Shown: one piece after another, positions 36,101-47,500 of the stretch | Layout: the number at the start of each line of letters is the position of its first letter | How positions within the stretch are numbered: the first letter of the stretch is position 1 | Assembly: GCF_049306965.1 (NCBI RefSeq) | Contig: NC_133200.1 | Location: 11,679,001-11,743,000 of the forward strand | DNA: 64,000 nt | Direction of reading: 5' to 3' | From: Danio rerio | Taxonomy: Eukaryota; Chordata; Actinopteri; Cypriniformes; Danionidae | Translations under genes and position numbers: made by a program | The notes under the pieces: model-generated | What the model was told of the DNA's origin: nothing | The model's input: the letters and a program-made list of their open reading frames with translations, nothing else | The model's database searches: none

Positions 36101-39100
36101 CACGGCTCACCCTGGCTCTGATAACCGAGAGAGATGGCATCCACTATCCAGTGGGCCAACCTCTGTTTCGATATGGCACTTCCCTGCTGCGGTCCAGATA
36201 AATTTGCAAAGTGCAAACTGGACAAAGTAAAGAAAGGGCTGGGTCTGCCTCCCCCGGGGGCAGCGCTTGCAGGCTCACTACCTGGTCTTTAAACGGTGTG
36301 TAGAAACCTCGGGCACATATCCCGGGCGGGGTCTCAGGAAAATGTGAGAGTAAGCTGGGCCAAATTACAGGCACGAGTCACTGACTGAAAAATACGACCA
36401 GCAGAACTGTCTTCAGGGACAAAAATCTTAAAAATACTGAGTCGAGGTTTGATGGGATCAGACACAGGCTCATGAGAACGAGGGTGAGATCCCAAGAGGG
36501 CATGAGAGGGGAGCGGGGTGGATTAATTCGCCTAGCGCCTCTGAGGAACTGGATGATGAGGTTATGCCTTCCCACGGTGCTGCCAGCCACTGCGTCATGA
36601 GAGCAGAGATGGCAGCCACGTAACCCTGAGTCTGGAGGGGGACAGCCTCAGGGTGGAGTCTCCATTCTCCGGGAGGTAAAGGCTGCCATGAGAGCGCATC
36701 GGCTGCACAGTTGAGCTTGTCTGGAATGTGAATGGCGCGCATCGATTCCAGCCGCGGATGACTCCAGAGGACCAGACGGCGGGTCAGCTGAGACATGCGG
36801 CGAGAGCGAATACCCCCCATGCGGTTGATATACCCCACCATCGCCACTCCAGCACCGGAAAAAAACGGTGGAGAGCGAGGAACACTGCCAACAGCTCCAG
36901 GCGATTGATATGCCAATGCAACTGGGTTCCTTTTCACAAGCCCGCAGCACACAGCCCCCCAGTCCGTACTGGAAGCATCTATTGAAACAAAATGACTGGA
37001 CCCCCGTCCTAGAGGCACTCCGGCCTGTTTGAACGAGGGGTCGTTTCATGGGCTGAGGGCGTGGCGACACAGCACAGTAACAAAGACTTGGTGTGTGCCT
37101 GTAAACCAATCCCAAGGCAAACGCACCGAAGGATGCGCTTCTGCGTAAGCATTCTGAACGGCAGCTTGTGCAGACAGCGGTTCAAAACGCGCAGATCTAG
37201 GATTGGCCGTAACCCACCGCTCTTTTTGGGCACTATGAAGTATGGGCTGTAAAACCCACTCTCCATCTCGGCTGGAGAAACCGGCTTGATTGCATCCTTC
37301 GCCAGGAGAACAGCAATCTCTTCTCGCAAGACAGGGGCATACAGGGGGCTGACCCTGGTGAAATACACACCCGTGAACTTGGGGGGCCGTTTCACGAACT
37401 GAATCGCATAGCCGAGTCTGATTGTGCGTATGAGCTACTGCGAAGGGCTGGCCCGCGCTAACCAGGCAGGCAGAGCTCTCGCTGATAGACTCATCGCTAC
37501 AATCGCTGACGTACCAGCAGTGGGACAGCGCGGAGAGGGTGTGCTGATCTGGGAAGCGCGAGGGTCCCGCAAGAGCTGGAGATGAGAGATTTGCTCTCTA
37601 TCCACACCCAAACTCCGGAATGGAGGCTCGAGGGGTGGGAGAAAAGAGACCGTCCTCCCAGTGCTTGTGAGCCACTGGCGAAATACACAGAACCTGCGAG
37701 CTAGAAAGCATAGCGTCCCAGACTGGCAGATTTCGGGCTGTCACATCCGGAGAAGTGGAAAAGTGCTGTTTCATTGATGTTTTCATGGCAGTTGGAAATG
37801 GGGCCCGCCCCTCCAGCGGGTAAAGAGCAAATTCCCTCTTTTCTGGACGACCTGTCTCAGGTACGCTTCGCGGTCCATTACCAGACTTAACAGCGCACTG
37901 GGCAGGGGATGCTGCCTGCTTTCGAGGTGCTCGACACACCCGCTTCGCCGGAGGCGCGTGCGGGGGCGGGGCAGCTCTTGTAGTCATGCGCCTTCTGCGA
38001 GGAGCAGCAGATATAGATGGCTCGGCGGGTGGAGTGGGCTTACAGTCCCGCAGATAGATGATATTACCCATCGCATCAGACTGCTCTCTCACCACCTTGA
38101 ACACCTGGGTGAATTCACAGATGGTGTTGCCGAACAGGCCAGCTTGAGATATGGGGGAGTCAAGTAAGCAGACTTTGTCGACTTCGCGCATATCAGCCAA
38201 GTTAAGTCAGAGGTGGCGCTCCTGGACCACTAATGTGGACATCGTCCTCCCCAACGCACACGCAGCGGACTTAGTGGTCCAAAGAGCAGAGTCGGTTGTG
38301 GTGCGAAGCTCATGTAACAAGCCTGGGTTGGATCCACCCTCGTGCAGCTCGGCCAGCACCTGCGCTTGGTAGCGCTGGTAGGTGGTCATAGTGTGCAAGG
38401 CGGAAGCAGCCTGGCCTGCAGCCTTGTAAGCTCTGGCTCCGAGGAAGGCAGATAACCTACAGGCTTTGGACGGGAGACGAGGTAGACCCTGCCAAGAAGA
38501 GGCACCACGCGGACAAAGATTGACCGCAATCACTCGCTCGACCTGAGGAATCGCCACTTACCCTCTGGCTGCTCCACCGGATAGAGTGGTGAGGGCGGAG
38601 GAACACGCAGCACGGGCAGAGAAAGGTGCCCACCAAGACTGCGTGAGCCTACTAAGCACCTCCGGGAGGAAGGGAACGAGAGGCTTCAAAGGCTTAGCCC
38701 TCTGGTCCTCTATGTAGCACCCATCTAGTCGGTCCAGCCACCGAGTTAGGGGATAAACCATCTCCAACCCCAGGGCCGAAGCAGCCCAGGAAAGCACGGC
38801 TAACATGTTCGTTTCAGGATCCGTCTTGACAGTGCTCACCTGCCCGGAGGGGGCGAGCGGGTCTGTATCATCATCGGACAATGAAAGCCCACCTACCGAT
38901 GCCGCGGTGGATGTCTGGTCCCCGGTGTCATCGAACGTAAGGGCTACCATCTGGTTAGACGGATCGCTTCCTCCGCTCGAAGCTTGGATGGAGCACTTGG
39001 AGGAGCGGAAGGACCGCGAGCCCGGAGGCGACGGATAATCTCCCACTGGAACCCTCAGATCTGCCTGAGTGCCCGCTGCAGAGCAGGGGACAGCTGGGGT

Positions 39101-41483
39101 GGTTCGCCCTCTTGCAAGGGCTAGCCGCAATCCTTACTGCGCAACAGTCATGACATCGCAATGACGACATGATCTGCCAAAATCATGTCATGATCAGGAA
39201 ACCACCGCATCCAGAAACGCACAGTCAGAGCACCATCCTGAAAAGCACATGCTGCTAGACTGTGTTGCTCTTTTTGTGAAATTTGCAACTTTATACGCAC
39301 CGCTCTGGAGGACCAGACCCAAAGAACGCCAGGCAAGGGAGAAACTCAGCTCCACCGTCTGTCGCTGTGTGTACACACTCTGGACCGGGAGACTGCTCTC
39401 GTTCGCTCGAAATCGCTGGATATCAGCAGGAGGAACCCTCATCGACTCGCTTAGAAGGCTGTAACAGTCTCTGAAGCGAAAAGTATAGTGTTTCCTTGCT
39501 TTCCCTGTGCTTATATGCGGAGTTGATTGCAATAAGCCACAGGTTCGCAAACTTACGCTGCCAACTCATTTGGCATTTCATTGGCCCATTATATACTCTT
39601 TCAGACGATTGGCTTTCTAAAACGAAATCCCCATACGTGGATTAAATCGACTTATAGCATTGAAGTTCCCCACCAGAAGGGGAATGCCTGTTTGACTAAC
39701 TATAGTCTTAAACAATACTTACCATCAGTTTTAGTAAAGGTGTTTTGTGCATTTAAAAAACTAAACTCTGATTTTATAAACCCTTTAATATTTTCGAGAT
39801 CGTCTGGATCAAACACATCATCTTCAGCTGTTGTGTTTCCTCTTGCTAAGAAACTATCTGTAACACCATTATAGTACAGAACTCTGATATCATCCAGCAT
39901 AACTACACCACTTAATTCAGGAAATGGCGTTTTTCCTTTAATGTACGTTGCAAACATCCTTATGGAGTGAGAGCCTGTAGAAAAAATAATAGGAAATTTA
40001 AAACAAAATCATGATTCAGAAATTATGTGAAAAATATGAATAAATTTGTTAAATAAAACACAAAACCTTAAATGAAGTGTGTGTGATGTTATTGACAATT
40101 CAAATGTATAATTTCTCTGGATTTGAACATTCTTTGAAACATATGGTGTTGTGTAACTACACAAGTCAGCAGAATACACTCACTGGCCACTTTATTAGAC
40201 ACCTGTCCAACTGCTTGTTAATGCAAATCACATGGCAGATGGCAGCAACTCAATGCATTTAGGCTTGTAGACATGGTGAAGATGATCTGCTGCAGTTTAA
40301 ACAGAGCATCAGAATGAAGAAAAAAAAGTGATTTAAGTGACTTGAACGTGCCATGGTTATTGATGCCAGACAGGCTGGTCTGAGTGTTTCAGAAACTGCT
40401 GATCTACTGGGATTTTTACACACAACCATCTCTAGGGTTTACAGAGAATGGTCTGAAAAAGAGAAAATATCCAGTGAGCGGATCTTCAGTGGGCGCAGAT
40501 GCCTTGTTAATGCCAGAGGTCAGAGGAGAATGGCCAGACTGGTTCCAGCTGATAGAGAAGCAACAGTTACTCAAATAATCCCTTAATACTACCTAGTATG
40601 CAGAAGAGCATCTCTGAACACACATGTCCAACCTTGAGGCAGATAGGCTACAGCAGCATAAGACTACACCTTATGCCACTCCTGTCAGCTAAAAACAGGA
40701 ATTTGAGGCTACAACTGGCACAGGCTCACCAAAATTGGACAATAGAAGATTGGAAAAACGTTGCCTGGTCTGATGAGTCTCAATTTCTGCTGCCACACTT
40801 TGATGGTAGGGTCAGAATAATTTGGTGTCAACAACATGAAAGCATGGATCCATCCTGCCTTGTATCAACGGTTTAGACTGGTGGTGGTGTAATGGTGTGG
40901 GAGATATTTTCTTGGCACACTTTGGGCCCATTAATACCAATTGTATTAATATTTTTGCTGACCATGTCCATCCATTTATGACCACAGTGTACCCATCTTC
41001 TGATGGCTAATTCCAGCAAAATAACGCGCCATGTCATAAATCATGAATCATCTCAGACTGCTTTCTTGAACATGACAATGAGTTCACTGTACTCAAATGG
41101 CCTACACAGTCACCAAATCTTGATCCAATAAAGCACCTTTGGAATGTGGTGGAATGAGAGATCTAATATGCAGCAGCTGCGTGATGTTACCATGTCAATA
41201 TGGACCAAAATCTCTGAGGAATATTTTTTATTCCTCATTAAGATACACTGTTAACCCTTACTGTAGATTATGCAGTAAATAACTGTAAAATAGCCAGTGT
41301 TTTGCTATAATAAAAGGAAACAGTATTTTACTGTAAAAGGAGCAGGATTTATATGAAATTTTGTAGTGCAAAGAATAAATTACAGTAATTTACTTTGTAT
41401 CTATTACAGATAGTTACTGTAATAATAAATGGTAAATTACTGCTCAACCATTATTACCCCATGTACTCTGATACTTTATGTTG

Positions 41484-41564
<81 letters not shown>

Positions 41565-44500
41565 AGTTTTGGTATATGTATGGTCAGTATTGAGGAGAAA
41601 GTGAAACAATGCATTGATGATAAGCTAAATTTCTCTGCAGACATCTTTGTGTTTTTTTTGGTTCCTTTTATGTTTTTAACATTGAGTATCAGGAGTCAAC
41701 CAATGTCAATGTCACAGAGCTAATTAAAAGGTAAAGATATCGACGAGATGCATTTAAAGGCAAAAATATTCACACAGAGCAACCAAATTATCACAATCAT
41801 TTTTGTAACTTTGTTTACTTTTCTATAATTAATCTAATTTGCCTAGTTTAGCCTATAGTTAAGCTTTTAAATTGCACTTTAAGCTGAAAATTTGTATTTT
41901 GCTAAATAACTAGTAAAAATGTGTTATTTAAAAAATATCTTAAACAGCACGTACATACATTTTTGCAGAGACTCAATTAATTTGTCTGGAAAACTTCAAA
42001 TGAAGTAGGTAAAATGAAGTGGCATTAACAGTATTGTATAAAGGCTTTCCTAAATAAATGTATTAATCAGGTTATTTTATTTATTTATTTATTTTTATTA
42101 CTACAGGTTTGGAACAACATGTGGATCAGATTATTTATTATTATTATAATTTATTTATTTATTTATTTTTTGCTTTGGATGAAGTTTTTATATTTTTATT
42201 GTTTTATTCAATGATATGTGCATAATTGTGATAAATGTAGGCAGTTCCTTTGAAAATATGCTATGTACCAGGGATGTCAAACTCCTGAAGGGCCGCAGCC
42301 CAGCAGAATTTAGTTCCAGCCCTGCTTCAACACACTACCTTTAGATTTAGTTTGATCAGGTGTGTTTAATTAGTATAACTGCACTGTTACTCTGTAGATT
42401 GTGTAGTAAATAACTGTAAAAAACAATGATTTAGGCATCACCACACACTCCCACAGGCTGTCTGTCTTATTCTAAACACAAAGGTGTTAGAAAGAGTTTT
42501 CAGAAAATGCCGGCACTTTAAGGGAGCCAGGTGTTTGATTTGTTTACTGCCGAGTGTGCTCTATGCTATGTCCATCAATTCAGATGTAGAGTCTGATATG
42601 TTTTAGGCTTTAAATAAGAATCTACGATGAGTAAGTAAAATGTGTTCAAATGTTTTTGAGGGTTTCTAAAATAAGGCTGTGTTTTAAGTTATACTGTTGT
42701 TATCTTGAACTGTGTACTTGAAAGCTACATTGTTAGCTAGTTAGCCTATATCCTCATATAACTTCTTACATTACTTTTGTTTAAGTACAGTATATGTATT
42801 TATTGGATATTGCACACTGCCATAATGTACAGATGCTAACAGTTGTATGTATCTTTCTGGCAACTAAGCCAAAATTAAATTCCATCGTCTCTGTAAGGTA
42901 ACATGTGCACATCATCACAGGGAATCACAAAAACATGATACACATAGCCATCCACACACAAAAGCTCCCCTGTCCGGTCCCAGGTTGTGAGTTTGTTGCT
43001 AAGTATTTTTCAGAGCTGTGTTTCCACCTATGAATTTATAATTGAAACAATAAAAAAGTTTGTTGTCATGAGATAATTATAATAGTAAAAGATTGGATCC
43101 TTTGGTTTTTCAGTGTTGCCAACTTTATTTTTGTTTTCTACAATTATTTTAAACTTTTTATTGAGATTTGACACAGTTTTTAATTATTTAAAACTTTAAA
43201 ATTTAAAATATTTATTTTGTGTTTTTTGCTGTTCAGTTTTTTTTTTTTTTTTTTTGCATGGTCAGCATTGAGGAGAGAGTAACACATTTCACTGCAGCAC
43301 TTTGTGTGTGTGTGTGTGTTTATTGGATATGTGATTGTGATAAATGTTGGCAGTTGCTTTAAAAGTATTGCTAATACCAGGGGTTCTCAATCCTGTTCCT
43401 GGAGATCTACCTTCCTGCAGATTTCAGTTGCTGTCCATATCAAACACACCTAAACCAATTAATTAGGACCTGAACACCACGTGATAATTACAGGCAGGTG
43501 TGTTTAGGTGCGTTCGACATGAAGCTCAGCTGCAGCCGGTGATCAACGAGATTAGTCGAGCGCAGGCGGGGGCGGAGTTGAAAACGGAGCCGTCAAGACG
43601 GACAGCTGGACACTTCGGGACTCAAAGTTGCTGCAGTCATGATGACCGATCACATGGCGTCATCATATTTTTTTGTTATTTTTATTTATAACAATAAAAC
43701 ATTTACAAATAAAACAGAATACAGGCTCTTCAAACTGTAGTTCCTTTTTAAACAATAAGAGAGAATTATGAATAAAATATATAACAAATGCATGAGAGAA
43801 ATAAGAGGAAATGAGAGGTTAATATAAACATAAAAACGAACAGGTCTATTAAATACAAAGCAATAAGCATAAATTCTAGGATTTAAACATCAGTCTTTAG
43901 GCTGATACTTCTTGTTTGAATCTGCTAAAAAAGGGTTTACATATGTACATTTATAGATATAAAAATTTCCCATGTAAAAAGCAAAACAAGGTGTTTGATT
44001 AGGTCTTAATAAATGACATTATTTTGGATGATGAATGAATTTTCAAAAAAGCATTTTAATCCAAAAAGATTTTGTTGAAAAGAACAAAAGGTAAAATAAG
44101 TGAGCTATGTAGAAGTTTCCCAGAAAGAGCAGGTAGCCTATAAACTGCTAGACAGAAAATAAAATATATATTTATATTATAATAATAAAGCCATTTTATA
44201 ATTATTTAATAAAATAGTTCTTTACTTTAATTTGTTAAGAGAGCTTTAGGGGGGCAGGATCAATGAGGATGATTTTCTTATTTCAAGTCTGTAAGACTTA
44301 TTTGAGTTCATATTTAGGTTACTAAAATATACACTAAAATACATCATTTAAATCGTTCATGGAGATGAATGCAGTAAATAGTCTGTATAAAAAAGTTAAA
44401 AAATAAACCTGTGCAAACAAGCTAACCTTTATTACCAGATTATTTAACAAAAGATGATACTGCAGTAAAATATTTGTAGTCTTTTAATAAGCAAGATGTG

Positions 44501-47500
44501 TACAGGATAGAGAGGGTGTAAAAAGTGAATTGTTTGTTTTGAAACTTTTGAATCGGAATTTGTCCAATTATAAACCCGAAATACACGTGTTTGTTGTCAT
44601 GTGGTGAACTTGGCCAATCGTGTAATATCGGTGTCGTCATCAGAGCTCCTGCAGTCGCTCTTCAGAAGCTGCACGGTCTGAGTTTGCCGTCTGATCTCGG
44701 AGCGCTGTCGCGGTACTTTGATGCCACATGTGACAGTCACGTGGCGTCGGCGCAGCATCAATCCGAACAAGATTTCTAACCAGAATGCACCGCTTTAAGA
44801 CAGATTTCGATCGATCTGCGCAGCGCTGCATGAAGTCGAACGCACCTTTTGATATAGGTAGCAACTGCAATCTGCAGGAACGTAGATCTCTAGGAACAGG
44901 ATTGAGCACCCCTGCTATATACCATGGGGGTCAAACTCCAAGTTCCTGGAGAACTGCAGCGCAGCAGAGTTTAGAACCCACCCTGCTTCAACATTACCTG
45001 TAGAATTCTAACAAGCCTTAATTAGTTTGATCAGGTGTGTTTAATTAGAGTTACAGCTTAAAGTCCCGGTCACACTGCACTCTTCTCCCTATAGACTTCC
45101 ATTCATATGCATGTGAGTACTGCAGACCTGGAATGATAGCTCACGAGACAAATTTAATAATTCGCAGCATTGAAAAGTTCAAGCTTGGAGAATGCTGAAT
45201 GCGAAATCACATCATGTGATTGCTTGATACCAATCAAAGATCAGAACATGACCTCTCTGGCTTGCTTTTTCAATTTCTAATTATTTTGTTTAATTCCACT
45301 ACTCGCTTTGTTTAATTCCACTTCGCAGTGCAGTATGACAGAATATTGCATGCTTAAACGTTAGTGTGACCGCAGCCTTACTGTGCAGACCTGTAATATG
45401 TAAGACAATATTTATATCTGTTGATTTCTTAATTTTGTTAAACATTTTCTGCTATTTATTTGTTTGGTGCCAAAACAATAAAATAAATTTGTCTGAAAAA
45501 ATGTTATGCCTTCTATTTTTAAATAACAGCTAAGAATGCTGATTAATTTTAGTAACACTAAAATAACTATATATGACATACTATTAATGTGTATGCAGTA
45601 TAATGCTGTGATTTGTAACACTACAATACAGTAATTAACTCTACACAGTTTCCAGTTAGTTACCACTGCTGCTCTATTACAGTAATTAACTGGCAACACT
45701 GTTGCCAGCTACTCACTGTATTGGTTCAGTTACAGTAAATAACTGGCAACACTGTTGCCAGCCACTCACTGTAATGGTTCAGTTACAGTAGAAAACTGGC
45801 AACACTGTTGCCAGCCACTCACTGTAATGGTTCAGTTACAGTTATTAACTGGCAACACTGTTGCCAGTTACTTACTGTAACCGAACTTTTACAGTCAGTA
45901 GCTGGCAACAGTGTTGCCAGTATTCTACTGCAAAAAACCCCAGTAAGGTCTAACAGTGTAGTTGTGAAGGCAAAAGGGGGTCCAACCCAGTACTAGTAAG
46001 CTGTACCTAATAAAGTGGTCAGTGAGTGTACATACCCGTGTTCCAATGGTTTTCAGATATTTTAATGCAAAAAGAAAATCTTACATATCGAGTTTTTAAA
46101 TTAAAATCCTGTAGTTATTATGGTGACAGTAACTAAAAACGAATACAGGAGTCTATAATGCAATACATCACAACAGTCACAAGTCTATAATGTTTTACAC
46201 TTTGGAAGAAACAAGATTGTATTTTATGAAGTGTTTTTTATGTTTATTATGTTATTATGTCTTTTTGTAAATAAAATCATGCTACAAAACATATGTCATA
46301 ACGACAGCATTATTCAAAATTTATTTACAGTAAATTTCTGACCCATTGCACATGGGGTATGAATAATCAGGGGCTTGACTGTATTGATGATGTGTTGTGT
46401 GACTCCAAGGGGTCCAGACATCAAAAAATGTAAAGTAAAAGTGAATATTTGAAAGAGTAAATGTGACACATTGTATCAAAAATGAGTAAATGCAACAAAT
46501 TTTGTATTTCTGTAATTACTTTTTTATTTTTCCCATGTTGACCTCTCACAAAGTCTGACCCTTTTTTCGAAGCAGTGGTTTGAAACTAGGAAATGTCATG
46601 ATTAAATAAGCATATATAACCTTTCTGTTAACACTGTAGATCTGTGCTGGTGTTTTATAATGTACTTGTTTTATAATGTACTTTTGTGTATTTTTTATTT
46701 TTTTGACAACTGTGTAAAAACACATACATCAAGCAGGCAATACTTTAAGTAGGTAAATAGGCTGTTTAATCACTTCCTGTGCTCAAGATAACACTAAAAA
46801 TCTTTTTAAATACGATTTCCATATGGTGCATTTACTGGAAGCATATTCTGTTCAGCTACTGACCAAACTGTTTCTTTTGTTTTTTTTGTTAATTACCATT
46901 CATTAAAGAAACCACAATCAAGTTTAGGTACTGTAAATATCTCTAAAACAGATTCCATTTGCAAAGTAATTTTAATAAAAATTTATAAATTGTTTTGAAG
47001 CCTTACCTTTTGTAGGTACAACTATGAGTAAAACATAAAAAGCTGAAGAATTTTAACCATGTTAAAGACAAATTGTTGTACTAAGTATTTCCATTCTGCA
47101 ATCACTGAAAAATAATTAGCTTTAAAACACACTAGACTTGTGGGAAGTGAGAGGTATCTGAGCTTCCTTGCTTTTCATTTCTAGCGTCCAATGTTTTATA
47201 GAAAACAAACAGGTCTTGACTTGTTCTTACTAATAAGAAACCTTTCTCTACTATTTTATACAATGACCAACAGTGGCTGGTAGACCTGCAAACTTGACAG
47301 GGATAGTTCACCCAGAAAATGAAATATCTGTCATCATTTACTTAATCCATTCATTTATTTACCCTTTACTTCAGTTCAAAACCTATTTAGTTTTTTTCTT
47401 CTGTTGAACACAAAAGATATTTATAATCTTAATAATATTTATAAACATATAAAGAATGCTGGTAGCTGCATCCATTGTTAATGGATTGGTACACTTATGT

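Larger units (their letters stand above)
42382..45057 (+). repeat. Second copy of a 1.1-kb internal tandem duplication
   Basis: Unit A (41246-42381) and unit B (42382-43377 plus 44915-45057) share in order the TIR-like start (ACTGTTA-CTGTAGATT-TG-AGTAAATAAC), ATGGTCAG-ATTGAGGAGA, TTGTGATAAATGT-GGCAGTT and GTCAAACTCC-CAGCAGA-TTTAG to TGATCAGGTGTGTTTAATTA. Unit B is cut by the elements at 43378-44914. Confidence 0.65.
41246..45958. mobile_element. TIR element (4.7 kb) inserted in the Tc1-like transposon
   Basis: It lies between TA dinucleotides (41244-41245 and 45959-45960). Ends are CACTGTTAACCCTTACTG and, inverted, CACTGTTAGACCTTACTG, with weaker similarity for some 40 bp further in (GCAGTA-A-AACTG). 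Removing it joins ATTAAGATA to GTTGTGAAGG, which restores the Tc1-like sequence. No transposase was found. The inside holds a tandem duplication, three or more later insertions and a palindromic minisatellite. Family not identified. Confidence 0.78.
40177..46028 (+). mobile_element. Tc1-like transposon, about 1.1 kb, swollen by nested insertions
   Basis: Inverted ends CACTCACTGGCCACTTTATT and, at 46028, the matching CACTCACTGACCACTTTATT, with TA on both sides (40175-40176, 46029-46030). The transposase is recognisable from 40353: helix-turn-helix [31 protein letters not shown], then after a break [20 protein letters not shown] and WSDESQF of the catalytic domain. It has stops and frame changes and an internal deletion near 41220. 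The reading resumes only at 45961 (GAAGGCAAAAGGGGGTCCAA), because 41246-45958 is a separate insertion. Confidence 0.92.

Noticed and set aside
40353-40876. Homeodomain-like host protein
   Set aside because: The helix-turn-helix is that of the Tc1-like transposase, bounded by the element's inverted ends.
45690-45925. CRISPR-like regular repeats
   Set aside because: This is a vertebrate genome; the whole 53-bp unit repeats, spacers included, and the palindromes belong to a transposon end.
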